64,000 bases of DNA from Comamonadaceae bacterium (GCA_947454955.1 CANGLW010000003.1:1-64000), one strand, 5' to 3'. Shown: positions 19,213-29,844, counted from the first letter of the stretch. The notes: a model not told the origin generated them from the letters alone. Numbers and translations: made by a program.

Positions 19213-19260
19213 ACACTATAGGTAGTGCTCTTGCCGGATGTCACACACCATATATAGTGT
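19213..19260 (+). promoter_or_regulatory. Two NrdR-like boxes upstream of nrdA, second overlapping a candidate -10
   Basis: ACACTATAGGTAGTGC (19213-19228) and ACACCATATATAGTGT (19245-19260), 32 bp centre to centre; possible -35 TTGCCG / -10 TATAGT with 16-bp spacer. Confidence 0.75.
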
Positions 19261-19391
19261 TTACCACGTTGGTGTTGCCGCCGGTTTTTTCTGACGAATT
19301 TCTCGCCAGACAGCACCGAAAGACATCAATCGACACGACCCCCAACGACGACAAGCCAGAACACCCAACACAAAAAGACGACGAGGACCCG

Positions 19392-22313
19392 ATGCAAACA
19401 GCCACCCCCACCCCTGTGTCTGCGCCAGCTGGCGTGATGACACGCACCCTGAGCGAAGCCGCTCCCCAGGCGCTCAACCAATACCAAATCATCCGCCGCA
19501 ACGGCGCGGTGGTGCCTTTTGAGCCCAACAAAATCGCTGTGGCCATGATGAAAGCTTTCCTGGCCGTGCACGGCACCCAGGGCGCGGCCTCGGCCAGCGT
19601 GCGCGAAGTGGTGGAAAGCCTCACCCAAAACGTGAGCCGCGCTTTGATGCGCTCACGCCCAGGCGGCGGCACCTTCCACATTGAAGACGTGCAAGACCAG
19701 GTGGAGCTGGGCTTGATGCGCGGTGGCCACCACGAGATTGCCCGCGCTTATGTGCTGTACCGCGAGCGTCGCGCCCAAGAGCGCGCCACCCAAACCACCC
19801 AGGCTGCCCCCAAAGCCCCGGCGCTGCATGTGACCGACAACGGTGAGCGCATCGCCCTGGACATGGACCGCCTGCAACACCTGATTGAAGCGGCCTGCCT
19901 AGGCCTGGGCGCTGATGTGAAGGCCGAGCCCATCTTGGCCGAGACCATGCGCAACCTGTACGACGGCGTGCCGGTGGACGAGGTCTACAAAGCCTCTATC
20001 CTGGCTGCGCGCACCTTGATTGAAAAAGACCCCGACTACACCTACGCCACTGCGCGTTTGCTGTTCCACACCATCGCCAAAGAGGTGCTGGGCCGTGACG
20101 TGGCGCCCGAGGACATGCAAGAGGCCTATGCCGATTACTTCCCCGGGTTCATTAAAAAAGGCGTGGACAACGACCTGCTGGACGAGCAACTGCTGCAGTT
20201 CGACCTGAAGCGTTTGGGCCAAGCCCTCAAGGCCGAGCGCGACCTGAACTTTGATTACCTGGGTCTGCAAACCCTGTATGACCGCTACTTCTTGCACGTG
20301 CGCAAAACCCGCATCGAGCTGCCCCAGGCGTTCTTCATGCGCGTGGCCATGGGCCTGTCGTTGGGCGAGATTGACCGCGAAGCGCGCGCCATCGAGTTCT
20401 ATGAAGTGCTCTCGAGCTTTGACTTCATGTCCTCCACCCCCACCCTGTTCAACTCGGGCACCTTGCGCAGCCAGCTCTCGAGCTGCTACCTGACCACCGT
20501 GCCTGACGATCTGGACGGCATTTACGAGTCCATCAAAGAAAACGCTTTGCTGTCGAAATTCGCTGGCGGCCTGGGCAACGACTGGACCCGCGTGCGCGCT
20601 TTGGGCAGCCACATCAAGGGCACCAACGGCGAGTCACAAGGCGTGGTGCCTTTCCTCAAGGTGGTCAACGACACCGCCGTGGCAGTGAACCAAGGCGGCA
20701 AGCGCAAGGGCGCGGTCTGCACTTACTTGGAAACCTGGCACCTGGACATTGAAGAGTTCCTGGAGCTGCGCAAGAACACGGGTGATGACCGCCGACGCAC
20801 CCACGACATGAACACCGCCAACTGGATCCCCGACCTCTTCATGCGCCGCGTGATGGAAAAGGGCACCTGGACGTTGTTCTCGCCGTCTGACGTGCCTGAC
20901 CTGCACGACAAATTCGGCACCGACTTCGAACGCGCTTATGTGAAGTACGAAGAGAAAGCCGCACGCGGCGAGATCAAGCCCTCACGCACCCTGCAAGCCA
21001 CCGACCTGTGGCGCAAGATGCTCACCATGCTGTTCGAAACCGGCCACCCTTGGATCACCTTCAAGGACGCTTGCAATGTGCGCTCGCCCCAACAACACAC
21101 CGGCGTGGTGCACTCCTCCAACCTGTGCACCGAGATCACGCTCAACACCAGCGACACCGAAACCGCGGTGTGCAACCTGGGCTCGATCAACCTGCGTCGC
21201 CACCTCAAAGACGGCCACATCGACCACGAGAAACTCAAGCGCACCGTGTCGACCGCCATGCGCATGCTCGACAACGTGATCGACATCAACTACTACGCGG
21301 TCAAGAAAGCGCGTGACTCGAACCTGCGTCACCGTCCGGTGGGCTTGGGCATCATGGCTTTCCAAGACAGCTTGTATGAGCTGCGCATCCCTTACGCCAG
21401 CGACTCCGCTGTGCAGTTTGCCGACGAGTCCATGGAAGCGGTGTGCTACTACGCTTACTGGGCATCGACCGAGTTGGCCAAAGAGCGCGGCCGTTACGCC
21501 ACTTACAAAGGCTCGCTGTGGGACAAGGGCGTGCTGCCTTTGGACACCTTGAACCTGTTGGCTGAAGCCCGCGGTGGTTATGTGGAAGTCGACCGCAGCA
21601 TGACGCTGGACTGGGAAGCCCTGCGCGCCAAGATTGCCGCTGATGGCATGCGCAACTCCAACTGCGTGGCCATTGCGCCGACCGCCACCATCTCCAACAT
21701 CATCGGCGTGGATGCGTCCATCGAGCCTTGCTTTGGCAACCTCTCGGTCAAGTCCAACCTGTCGGGTGAGTTCACCGTGATCAACAGCTACCTGGTGCGT
21801 GACTTGAAGCGCCTGGGTCTGTGGGACGACGTGATGGTCATGGACCTCAAACACTTCGATGGTTCTTTGAGCCCCATCGACCGCGTGCCACAAGAGATCA
21901 AGTCGCTCTACGCCACCGCGTTCGAAGTGGAAACACGTTGGTTGGTGGAAGCCGCTGCACGTCGCCAGAAGTGGATCGACCAAGCGCAGTCACTCAACAT
22001 CTACATGGCAGGCGCATCAGGCAAGAAGTTGGACGACACCTACAAGCTTGCTTGGTTGCGTGGCTTGAAGACCACCTACTACCTGCGCACCATGTCGGCC
22101 ACGCACGCTGAGAAATCAACTGTTGCATCGGGTCAACTCAACGCGGTGTCCTCGGGTTCTGCATCAGGCATGAGCGCTGCAGCAACACCTGCGTCGTCAG
22201 CACCGAGCGCGTTGGAAGCAGCTGCCGCTGCTGCACAAGCGCAGATGGTGACCGCAGCCACCGACATCAAATTCTGTGCGATCGATGATCCCGGTTGCGA
22301 GGCTTGTCAGTAA
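19392..22313 (+). CDS. nrdA: Ribonucleoside-diphosphate reductase class Ia, alpha subunit
   Basis: ATP-cone N-terminus (IIRRNGAVVPFEPNKIAVAMMKAF), STPTLFNSGTLRSQLSSCYL, NLCTEITLNTS, C-terminal CEACQ. Confidence 0.96.
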   Translation: MQTATPTPVSAPAGVMTRTLSEAAPQALNQYQIIRRNGAVVPFEPNKIAVAMMKAFLAVHGTQGAASASVREVVESLTQNVSRALMRSRPGGGTFHIEDVQDQVELGLMRGGHHEIARAYVLYRERRAQERATQTTQAAPKAPALHVTDNGERIALDMDRLQHLIEAACLGLGADVKAEPILAETMRNLYDGVPVDEVYKASILAARTLIEKDPDYTYATARLLFHTIAKEVLGRDVAPEDMQEAYADYFPGFIKKGVDNDLLDEQLLQFDLKRLGQALKAERDLNFDYLGLQTLYDRYFLHVRKTRIELPQAFFMRVAMGLSLGEIDREARAIEFYEVLSSFDFMSSTPTLFNSGTLRSQLSSCYLTTVPDDLDGIYESIKENALLSKFAGGLGNDWTRVRALGSHIKGTNGESQGVVPFLKVVNDTAVAVNQGGKRKGAVCTYLETWHLDIEEFLELRKNTGDDRRRTHDMNTANWIPDLFMRRVMEKGTWTLFSPSDVPDLHDKFGTDFERAYVKYEEKAARGEIKPSRTLQATDLWRKMLTMLFETGHPWITFKDACNVRSPQQHTGVVHSSNLCTEITLNTSDTETAVCNLGSINLRRHLKDGHIDHEKLKRTVSTAMRMLDNVIDINYYAVKKARDSNLRHRPVGLGIMAFQDSLYELRIPYASDSAVQFADESMEAVCYYAYWASTELAKERGRYATYKGSLWDKGVLPLDTLNLLAEARGGYVEVDRSMTLDWEALRAKIAADGMRNSNCVAIAPTATISNIIGVDASIEPCFGNLSVKSNLSGEFTVINSYLVRDLKRLGLWDDVMVMDLKHFDGSLSPIDRVPQEIKSLYATAFEVETRWLVEAAARRQKWIDQAQSLNIYMAGASGKKLDDTYKLAWLRGLKTTYYLRTMSATHAEKSTVASGQLNAVSSGSASGMSAAATPASSAPSALEAAAAAAQAQMVTAATDIKFCAIDDPGCEACQ

Positions 22314-22323
22314 AAAATTTGTG

Positions 22324-22356
22324 GCAAAGCTTGATGACGAACGCATCAGGCTTTGC
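22324..22356 (+). other. Stable stem-loop in nrdA-nrdB intergenic region
   Basis: GCAAAGCTTGATG-ACGAACG-CATCAGGCTTTGC: 13-bp stem (one T-G wobble), 7-nt loop, no T run. Confidence 0.6.
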
Positions 22357-22458
22357 ACACAACGATGCGATAGCGCAACACAAACAACGCACGAAATGAT
22401 CTAAACACTTTGCATTTCATTTCACTGCGTTGATAATCACTCAATTGGATAAAACTAT

Positions 22459-23646
22459 ATGTTGAACTGGGACGAAGAAATCAAGCCTGCCGCACAACCT
22501 GCCATGCAGCCGATGCGTCAACCTGATTTGAACGAGGTGCAGGCCGCTTATTCGAAAGCTCTTCATGCCGCTACACAATCTGTAGCGGCACAAGCCTCCG
22601 TCACCTCCACAGAAGCCCCCAAAGCCGCCCACCGTGTCAGAGCTTCTGACAAACGCATCATCAACGGCCAGACCGATGTGAACCAGCTGGTGCCCTTCAA
22701 GTACAAATGGGCCTGGGAAAAATACTTGGCCACTTGCGCCAACCACTGGATGCCGCAAGAGGTCAACATGACGCGCGACATCGCCTTGTGGAAAGACCCC
22801 AACGGTTTGAGCGAAGACGAGCGACGCATCGTCAAGCGCAACCTGGGCTTCTTTGTGACCGCCGATTCTTTGGCCGCCAACAACATCGTGTTGGGCACTT
22901 ATCGCCACATCACCGCGCCTGAGTGCCGCCAGTTCTTGCTGCGCCAAGCGTTTGAAGAAGCCATCCACACCCACGCTTACCAGTACATCGTGGAGTCGCT
23001 GGGCCTGGATGAGAGTGAAATCTTCAACGCTTACAACGAAGTTCAGTCCATCCGCGACAAAGACCAGTTCCTGATCCCCTTCATCGAAGCGATCATGGAC
23101 CCCAACTTCCACACCGGCACGCCCGAGAACGACCAGACCTTGCTCAAGTCGCTCATCGTGTTTGCTTGCTTGATGGAAGGTCTGTTTTTCTACGTGGGCT
23201 TCACCCAAATTCTGGCCCTGGGCCGTCAAAACAAGATGACCGGTGCCGCTGAGCAGTACCAGTACATCCTGCGCGACGAGTCCATGCACTGCAATTTCGG
23301 CATCGACCTGATCAACCAGCTCAAACTCGAGAACCCGCACCTGTGGACAGCCGAGTTCAAAGCCGAGATCCGCGCCTTGTTTGAAAAAGCCGTGGAGTTG
23401 GAATACCGCTACGCCGAAGACACCATGCCGCGCGGCGTGCTGGGCCTGAACGCCTCCATGTTCAAAGGCTACCTGCGCTACATCGCCAACCGCCGTGCCA
23501 CGCAGATCGGCCTGGAGGCGCTCTTCCCCAACGAGGAAAACCCCTTCCCGTGGATGAGCGAGATGATTGACCTGAAAAAAGAACGCAACTTCTTTGAGAC
23601 TCGTGTGATCGAGTACCAATCAGGTGGCGCCCTGTCGTGGGATTGA
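22459..23646 (+). CDS. nrdB: Ribonucleoside-diphosphate reductase class Ia, beta subunit
   Basis: Ferritin-like di-iron motifs: [42 protein letters not shown]. Confidence 0.96.
   Translation: MLNWDEEIKPAAQPAMQPMRQPDLNEVQAAYSKALHAATQSVAAQASVTSTEAPKAAHRVRASDKRIINGQTDVNQLVPFKYKWAWEKYLATCANHWMPQEVNMTRDIALWKDPNGLSEDERRIVKRNLGFFVTADSLAANNIVLGTYRHITAPECRQFLLRQAFEEAIHTHAYQYIVESLGLDESEIFNAYNEVQSIRDKDQFLIPFIEAIMDPNFHTGTPENDQTLLKSLIVFACLMEGLFFYVGFTQILALGRQNKMTGAAEQYQYILRDESMHCNFGIDLINQLKLENPHLWTAEFKAEIRALFEKAVELEYRYAEDTMPRGVLGLNASMFKGYLRYIANRRATQIGLEALFPNEENPFPWMSEMIDLKKERNFFETRVIEYQSGGALSWD
22570..22586. repeat. 17-bp palindromic element copy GCTACACAATCTGTAGC inside nrdB
   Basis: GCTACA-N5-TGTAGC; encodes AATQSVAA, compare AATNSVAA in cheA. 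Confidence 0.6.
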
Positions 23647-23686
23647 CCTGCAACCCATGACATTTGCATACGCCTTGCCCCTGCAA

Positions 23687-23726
23687 CACACCGCGTGGTG
23701 TGCTTGTGAACACACCATTCGGTGTG
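23687..23726. promoter_or_regulatory. Two identical-arm palindromes CACACC-N4-GGTGTG, 24 bp apart, upstream of the histone H1-like gene
   Basis: CACACCGCGTGGTGTG (23687-23702) and CACACCATTCGGTGTG (23711-23726). Confidence 0.55.
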
Positions 23727-23838
23727 AGGGTCCGGGCTCCCCCGTTCATGGCGTTGGGCATCTGCCCAGCCCCATGAATCGTTTCAACCGTCATCCTCGG
23801 TATGAAACGCTTCTTGTAACTTGATCAAGGAGAACACA

Positions 23839-24369
23839 ATGGCAACTGCAAAAAAACCGGCCGCTAAGAAGGCCGCTCCCGCAAAGAAAGTCGCTGCAAA
23901 AAAACCCGCAGCAAAAAAAGTAGCCGCTAAGAAGCCTGCTGTTAAAAAAGCAGCTGCTAAAAAGCCGGTCGCTAAAAAAGTAGCCGCTAAGAAGCCTGCT
24001 GTCAAAAAAGCAGCTGCTAAAAAGCCGGCCGCCAAGAAAGTAGCAGCTAAGAAGCCTGCTGTTAAAAAAGCAGCTGCTAAAAAGCCGGCCGCTAAGAAAG
24101 TAGCAGCTAAGAAGCCTGCAGCCAAGAAAGCTGCTGCTAAAAAGCCTGCTGCCAAGAAAGCCGCTGCCAAGAAGCCTGCAGCCAAGAAAGCTGCTGCTAA
24201 AAAGCCTGCCGCTAAAAAACCTGCTGCCAAGAAAGCTGCCAAAAAGCCGGCCGCTAAGAAAGCAGCGAAAGCACCCGCTGCCAAGCCTGCCGCTGCCCCC
24301 GCTGCTGCAGCTCAAACCACACTGAACCCTCAGGCTGCCTGGCCGTTTCCCACTGCCAGCAAGCCCTGA
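23839..24369 (+). CDS. Histone H1-like Ala/Lys/Pro repeat protein
   Basis: [27 protein letters not shown]... tandem (V/A)[16 protein letters not shown] repeats; AAGGAG upstream. Confidence 0.9.
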   Translation: MATAKKPAAKKAAPAKKVAAKKPAAKKVAAKKPAVKKAAAKKPVAKKVAAKKPAVKKAAAKKPAAKKVAAKKPAVKKAAAKKPAAKKVAAKKPAAKKAAAKKPAAKKAAAKKPAAKKAAAKKPAAKKPAAKKAAKKPAAKKAAKAPAAKPAAAPAAAAQTTLNPQAAWPFPTASKP

Positions 24370-24390
24370 TCGACTCAGTTGAGTTTGTCA

Positions 24391-24425
24391 AGCCCGAAGC
24401 TCGCAAGAGCCTCGGGCTTTTTTAT
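24391..24425 (+). terminator. Rho-independent terminator
   Basis: AGCCCGAAGCTCGCAAGAGCCTCGGGCTTTTTTATT. Confidence 0.85.
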
Positions 24426-24461
24426 TAAATGCCTCGGGCTTTTTTCATGGGGAGTGTGAAT

Positions 24462-25364
24462 TCAAAGACCGAGTGCGGCTTTGTCCAAGGTGTAGTTCTG
24501 CGGCCCGCGTTGCGCAATTTTGAGCGAGCCCAAACGGTTGCCCAGTGCCGCGCACTGCGCCAGCGACCAACCCTGCTCCAAACCGAAGAGCAAAGCGCCA
24601 CGGTAAGCGTCGCCACAACCGGTGGGGTCCACCACCGCTTCAGCCTTGATGGGTGGCACATGGGTTTTGTTGCCGTCCACCCAGACATCGCTGCCATCGG
24701 CACCGCGGGTGATGATCAGGCCCTCGACCTTGCGTGAAATGTCCGCAGGACTCCAGCCGGTGCGGTCGCTGAGCATCTGACCTTCGTAGTCGTTCACCGT
24801 GACCCAGGTGGCCTGGTCGATGAAGCGCGCCAGGTCTGCGCCATCGAACATGGGCAGACCCTGACCCGGATCGAACACAAAAGGAATGTCAGCCGCTTTC
24901 ATTTGCGCGGCATGCTCAATCATCGCGTCACGCCCATCGGGCGAGATGATGCCCACGCGCACATCGGCCATGGCGCTGATCTTGATCTCATGCGCGTGCA
25001 TCATCGCGCCGGGGTGGAAGGCGGTGATCTGGTTGTTGTCGCGGTCGGTCATGATCATGGCCTGCGCGGTGTAGGTGCTGCTCACTTGGCGCACATGCTG
25101 CGTGCTGATGCCCAGGCCCTGCAGACGCGCCAAATAATCGGCGCCATCGTTGCCCACCGTGGCCATGGGAATAGGTTGGCCGCCCAAAGCCTTGAGTGCG
25201 TAGGCGATGTTGCCAGCGCAACCGCCAAAGTCGCGGCGCAGCGAGGGCACCAAGAACGACACATTAAGAATGTGCAGTTGGTCGGGCAAGATCTGTTCAG
25301 AGAACTTGCCCTCGAAATTCATGATGGTGTCAAAAGCCAGCGAGCCGCAAATCAGGGAAGCCAT
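24462..25364 (-). CDS. PfkB-family carbohydrate/nucleoside kinase
   Basis: FGGCAGNIAYALKALGG; VVDPTGCGDAYRGALLFGL anion-hole motif. Confidence 0.9.
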   Translation of the reverse strand: MASLICGSLAFDTIMNFEGKFSEQILPDQLHILNVSFLVPSLRRDFGGCAGNIAYALKALGGQPIPMATVGNDGADYLARLQGLGISTQHVRQVSSTYTAQAMIMTDRDNNQITAFHPGAMMHAHEIKISAMADVRVGIISPDGRDAMIEHAAQMKAADIPFVFDPGQGLPMFDGADLARFIDQATWVTVNDYEGQMLSDRTGWSPADISRKVEGLIITRGADGSDVWVDGNKTHVPPIKAEAVVDPTGCGDAYRGALLFGLEQGWSLAQCAALGNRLGSLKIAQRGPQNYTLDKAALGL

Positions 25365-25380
25365 AGGGTGTCCTATCGAA

Positions 25381-25863
25381 TCAAGGGTAAAAAGCCAGCA
25401 GCCGGTAGCCCGCCACGCGGGCGGCGTCCGGCCAAGTGTCGGGCAGGGTCAAGCCCTGGGTGATGCGCAGCTGCGCACCGGCCAAGAGCATATCGTCTTT
25501 GGCCTCGAGCTCTTGAGCGGTGATCACGCGGCGCAGCACCACGCCCGAGCTGCTGTCGGTCAGGCTCAACGCCAAAGCGGGCAAGGCCAGATCGGCACGG
25601 CTGGTGTTGCGTAAATTCATTTGCAAGCGGTAGGTGTTGCCCGCCACCCGCTCAAAGGATGAGGACTCGATCACCAAGGCCTCAGCGCGTTGGGGCAACA
25701 CCGGCTCGCACGACCAGGTGCGGCACACACGCTCGAGCATCGCGGTCACACCGGGGTAGGCGCCGAGTTGTTCGCGGCTGAGCATCAACTGCAATGCCAT
25801 CAAAAACAAGAGCAACACCGCCAGGAAAATCAAGGCTGGTGTGCGTGAAGAAGGCTGTAACAC
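25381..25863 (-). CDS. DUF3426-type membrane-anchored protein
   Basis: Single N-terminal TM, LQMNLRNTSRADLALPALALSLTDSSSGVVLRRVI typical of DUF3426; next to prmA. Confidence 0.75.
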   Translation of the reverse strand: MLQPSSRTPALIFLAVLLLFLMALQLMLSREQLGAYPGVTAMLERVCRTWSCEPVLPQRAEALVIESSSFERVAGNTYRLQMNLRNTSRADLALPALALSLTDSSSGVVLRRVITAQELEAKDDMLLAGAQLRITQGLTLPDTWPDAARVAGYRLLAFYP

Positions 25864-25875
25864 GCGAGCGCCCTG

Positions 25876-26769
25876 TCAGCGGCGCGCTGTCATCAGCACC
25901 CAACCCTCTTGGGTGTCAGCCACGTCCAGCTGCACATAGGGCGCGTACGCGGCTTTGAGCTCATCGGTTTGTCGCTCCAAAATACCGGCCAGCACCAGCG
26001 AGCCACCGGCGGCCACACGGTCGCACAACAAGGGGGCAAGCACTTTGAGGGGCGTGGCCAAAATATTGGCAAGAACTGTTTGATAAACACCATCCCCAAT
26101 GCCTGCGCCTTGCTCAGGCAAAGCGGCTTGGAGGGTCACGTGGTTGGCCTGCGCGTTGAGCAAGGTCGCGCTCACCGCATCGGGGTCGATGTCCAGGGCA
26201 TGGATGTCTTGCGCGCCGAACTTGGCCGCACCAATGGCCAAAATGCCTGAGCCGCAACCGTAGTCCAGCACCCGGCCAAGATTTTGAGAGTTACGCGCAA
26301 TCCAGCGCAAACACATGCGGGTGGTGGGGTGGGTGCCAGTGCCAAAAGCCAAACCGGGGTCAAGCCGAATGACGGTTTGTGCCTGCGCTGGCGGCTCGTG
26401 CCAGGTGGGCACAATCCAAAACGTGGGGTTGATTTCCACCGGTTCGAACTGCGACTGCGTCAAACGCACCCAGTCTTGTTCGGGCACATGCTGCACACCC
26501 AGCACCTCGCAGCCGGCAAAGAAGTCTTGCGCTTGCAAGAGCACCGCTGCCTCGTTCGCCGCGTCTTTGTTCGGGTAGAGCGCAATCACGCGCGAGCGCT
26601 GCCAGCCGTCTTTGGGCGCGGGCATGCCCGGCTCGCCAAACAGGGCTTGCTCGGCATCGGTTTGGGCGTCGGCGTCTTCCACGCTCACGCTCAGGGCATC
26701 GAGCGCATCGAGCGCATCGCTCAGCGTCTCCACCCGGTCTTGCGGGCACATCAGGCGTAACTCGAACAT
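25876..26769 (-). CDS. prmA: Ribosomal protein L11 methyltransferase
   Basis: LDPGLAFGTGTHPTTRMCLRWI, VLDYGCGSGILAIGAAKFGA; start [10 protein letters not shown] overlaps accC stop. Confidence 0.96.
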   Translation of the reverse strand: MFELRLMCPQDRVETLSDALDALDALSVSVEDADAQTDAEQALFGEPGMPAPKDGWQRSRVIALYPNKDAANEAAVLLQAQDFFAGCEVLGVQHVPEQDWVRLTQSQFEPVEINPTFWIVPTWHEPPAQAQTVIRLDPGLAFGTGTHPTTRMCLRWIARNSQNLGRVLDYGCGSGILAIGAAKFGAQDIHALDIDPDAVSATLLNAQANHVTLQAALPEQGAGIGDGVYQTVLANILATPLKVLAPLLCDRVAAGGSLVLAGILERQTDELKAAYAPYVQLDVADTQEGWVLMTARR

Positions 26770-28118
26770 CAGCGTTTGTGTTGGCTCAGCCACTCTTCGA
26801 GGTAATGGATGTTGGTGCCACCGCTCATGAACTTGGCATCCACCATCAACTCACGGTGCAAGGGGATGTTGGAGTTGATGCCTTCGACCACCGTCTCAGC
26901 CAGCGCGGTGCGCATGCGGGCAATGGCTTGCGCGCGGGTGTCGCCGTGCACAATGATTTTGCCGATCATCGAGTCGTAGTTCGGGGGCACAAAGTAGTTG
27001 GTGTAAACATGCGAATCCACCCGCACACCCGGGCCACCCGGGGCGTGCCACATGGTGATGCGACCGGGTGAGGGGATGAATTTGTAAGGGTCTTCGGCGT
27101 TGATGCGGCACTCGATCGCGTGCCCGCGGATCTCGATGTCGCGCTGGGCAAACGGCAGTTTCTCGCCAGCGGCCACCATGATCTGGGTTTTCACAATATC
27201 GATCCCAGTGATGAACTCGGTCACCGGGTGCTCCACCTGCACGCGGGTGTTCATCTCGATGAAATAAAACTCGCCGTCCTCGTACAAGAACTCAAAGGTG
27301 CCCGCGCCACGGTAGCCAATTTTTTTACAGGCCGCCACACAACGCTCGCCAATTTTCTCAATCAACTTGCGCGGGATGCCCGGGGCGGGCGCTTCTTCAA
27401 TCACCTTTTGGTGACGGCGCTGCATGGAGCAATCGCGCTCGCCCAGGTACACCGCGTTGCGGTGCTTGTCGGCCAGCACCTGAATCTCGATGTGGCGCGG
27501 GTTCTGGAGAAACTTCTCCATGTACACCGCAGGATTGCCGAATGCTGCACCGGCCTCGGCCTTGGTCATTTGCACCGCGTTGACCAGCGCCGCCTCGGTG
27601 TGCACCACCCGCATGCCGCGCCCACCGCCGCCGCCTGCGGCTTTGATGATGACCGGGTAGCCAATCGACTTGGCGATGCGGCGGATCTGCGCGGGTTCAT
27701 CAGGCAACTCGCCCTCGGAACCTGGCACGCAAGGCACGCCAGCTTTGATCATGGCCTGCTTGGCCGAGACCTTGTCGCCCATGATGCGGATCGACTCGGG
27801 GGTGGGGCCAATGAACTGGAAACCGCTTTGCTCGACCTTCTCGGCAAAGCCAGCGTTCTCGCTCAAAAAACCGTAACCGGGGTGGATGGCCTCGGCATCG
27901 GTCACCTCGGCCGCCGAGATGATGGCGGGCATGTTGAGGTAACTCAAATTAGAGGCTGCTGGGCCGATACACACCGCTTCTTCGGCCAACTTCACGTATT
28001 TGGCTTCGCGGTCGGCCTCGGAATAGACCATCACCGCTTTCACGCCCAGCTCGCGGCAGGCGCGCTGGATGCGAAGCGCGATCTCGCCACGGTTGGCGAC
28101 CAGAATTTTCTTGAACAT
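26769..28118 (-). CDS. accC: Acetyl-CoA carboxylase biotin carboxylase subunit
   Basis: [55 protein letters not shown]. Confidence 0.98.
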   Translation of the reverse strand: MFKKILVANRGEIALRIQRACRELGVKAVMVYSEADREAKYVKLAEEAVCIGPAASNLSYLNMPAIISAAEVTDAEAIHPGYGFLSENAGFAEKVEQSGFQFIGPTPESIRIMGDKVSAKQAMIKAGVPCVPGSEGELPDEPAQIRRIAKSIGYPVIIKAAGGGGGRGMRVVHTEAALVNAVQMTKAEAGAAFGNPAVYMEKFLQNPRHIEIQVLADKHRNAVYLGERDCSMQRRHQKVIEEAPAPGIPRKLIEKIGERCVAACKKIGYRGAGTFEFLYEDGEFYFIEMNTRVQVEHPVTEFITGIDIVKTQIMVAAGEKLPFAQRDIEIRGHAIECRINAEDPYKFIPSPGRITMWHAPGGPGVRVDSHVYTNYFVPPNYDSMIGKIIVHGDTRAQAIARMRTALAETVVEGINSNIPLHRELMVDAKFMSGGTNIHYLEEWLSQHKR

Positions 28119-28130
28119 GAGGGGCCTGCT

Positions 28131-28598
28131 TTATTCGATGATGAACAAAGCTTGACCGTACTCGACGGCCTGGCCGTTGTCGCACAGGATTTTGCGCACC
28201 GTGCCCGACTTGTCGGACTCGATCTCGTTGAGGATCTTCATGGCCTCGACGATGCACAGGGTGTCGCCCTCTTTGACCACCGAGCCCACTTCCACAAACG
28301 AGGCAGCGCCAGGCGACGACGAACGGTAGAAGGTGCCCACCATGGGCGACTTGACGGTGTGACCAGTGGCTTCAACCGCCTCGGTTGCCACGGGGGCAGC
28401 GGCGGGTGCTTCAGCGACGGGGGCTGGAGCCGCGACAGGCTGGGTCAACACCGGTGCGGCGGGGGCCACATAGCTTTGCACCACAGCTGGGGCGCTTTTG
28501 ACGATGCGAACTTTGCCCTCGGCCTCGGTGATTTCAAGCTCCGAGACATTGGAATCAGACACCAGGTCGATGAGGGTTTTGAGTTTGCGCAAATCCAT
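28131..28598 (-). CDS. accB: Acetyl-CoA carboxylase biotin carboxyl carrier protein
   Basis: [14 protein letters not shown]-terminal [13 protein letters not shown] biotinylation motif. Confidence 0.97.
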   Translation of the reverse strand: MDLRKLKTLIDLVSDSNVSELEITEAEGKVRIVKSAPAVVQSYVAPAAPVLTQPVAAPAPVAEAPAAAPVATEAVEATGHTVKSPMVGTFYRSSSPGAASFVEVGSVVKEGDTLCIVEAMKILNEIESDKSGTVRKILCDNGQAVEYGQALFIIE

Positions 28599-28708
28599 AG
28601 AAGCTCCAACGTTTTGATGGCTAAGCATCAACAAAACAAGGTAACAGGTGGCTTTTTGCAGCGATCTTGATCGCTCTGCATCTCAAGGCCACCCGTACGC
28701 AGAAGCCC

Positions 28709-29254
28709 TTACTTTAACCCATGCCAGCGCTGCAGGTCATCGGGGCTGACCCGACCTATCTTGCGATCCAGCACTTGGCCTTTGGCACCCACCACCACGG
28801 TGAAGGGCAAACCACCCGGGCCATTGCCCAAACTTTGGCTCAGCGCCACCCCTTCCATGCCGGCCATGACCACCGGAAACGCCAAAGGCTGACGCGCTAA
28901 AAAGGCCTGAACAGCAGACAGCTTATCCACCGCCAAACCCAAGACTTGCCAACCGTTGGCTGAATTTTGCTGGGAAAAGGCGTTCAATAAAGGCAATTCT
29001 TCAATGCAAGGCGGGCACCAGGTGGCCCAAAAGTTGATCAGCAAAGGCTTGCCTTGCAAGCTCTTCAAGGCCAAGCTGCCACCTTCGGGCGTGTTCAGCG
29101 TCAAGCCCCACAGGGCGGCCAAAGCCGGGTCAACAGCAGCACCAGAACCCGCCGGACCCGCTGGACCCGCGTTACGCTGCCAAGCCACCCCCACACCGGC
29201 CAACACCCCCACAGCCGCAGCACCCGCCACCCAAACACGTCGATTCATCGTCAC
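28709..29254 (-). CDS. TlpA-like thioredoxin-fold disulfide reductase
   Basis: N-terminal signal anchor; KPLLINFWATWCPPCIEELPLLNAF. Confidence 0.88.
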   Translation of the reverse strand: MTMNRRVWVAGAAAVGVLAGVGVAWQRNAGPAGPAGSGAAVDPALAALWGLTLNTPEGGSLALKSLQGKPLLINFWATWCPPCIEELPLLNAFSQQNSANGWQVLGLAVDKLSAVQAFLARQPLAFPVVMAGMEGVALSQSLGNGPGGLPFTVVVGAKGQVLDRKIGRVSPDDLQRWHGLK

Positions 29255-29844
29255 AACACACCCTCATCTGCTTCTAAAAGTGCCAAAACGGCTTTCAAGT
29301 CACCTCGCGGTGTGCGGTTTTTTGCGTCAGGCTTGAGGGCACCTCGCAAATCATCCAAATCATGGATGAGTAAATGCACGCCCACACTCTCGCCCAAGTC
29401 CAGGCAACGGTCATGAACACTCAAGGCATCGACCGGCTCGCCCTGAAAACCCGGCACGCTTTTGACCTCAAAACGCACACCCAGATCAATCAAACCAATC
29501 TCAGCCGACTTGGGGTCATCGCAAAACAATTGCAGGTAAATATCCGACAAGCGGGTGGCGGTGCCGTACCAAACCGCGCCACTCAAGTGCGGGCGAAACT
29601 CCGCCAAGCGCCGCATCCATTCGGCCGCCAGGCGGCGCAGAGCGCGCAATTCTTTGGGCTGGGTGTCGGCGCAAAACAGGTCGATGTACTCGCGCACCGC
29701 GTCTTCAAGTTCGTCGTTGCCAGGCAAGGGGGTGCGCGGCGGCAAGCCCAGTTGCTTGACCGCGCGGCGCTTGGCCGGCCCCCACTCCAGGCCTTCTTCC
29801 ACCGCGATCTGCGCGGCCACTGCGGCAATTTCTGACTTGCTCAT
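29251..29844 (-). CDS. Conserved hypothetical protein (nucleotidyltransferase-like fold possible)
   Basis: MSKSEIAAVAAQIAVEEGLEWGPAKRRAVKQLGLPPRTPLPGNDELEDAVREYI; overlaps tlpA start; longer ORF to 30303 would run antisense into mpl. Confidence 0.7.
   Translation of the reverse strand: MSKSEIAAVAAQIAVEEGLEWGPAKRRAVKQLGLPPRTPLPGNDELEDAVREYIDLFCADTQPKELRALRRLAAEWMRRLAEFRPHLSGAVWYGTATRLSDIYLQLFCDDPKSAEIGLIDLGVRFEVKSVPGFQGEPVDALSVHDRCLDLGESVGVHLLIHDLDDLRGALKPDAKNRTPRGDLKAVLALLEADEGVL

Noticed and set aside
23839-24369. Possible CRISPR or satellite array
   Set aside because: Repeats are coding, contiguous, without unique spacers; translation is a typical H1-like AK repeat protein.
27120-28670. 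516-aa plus-strand ORF opposite accC/accB
   Set aside because: Shadow ORF; accC and accB are unambiguous.
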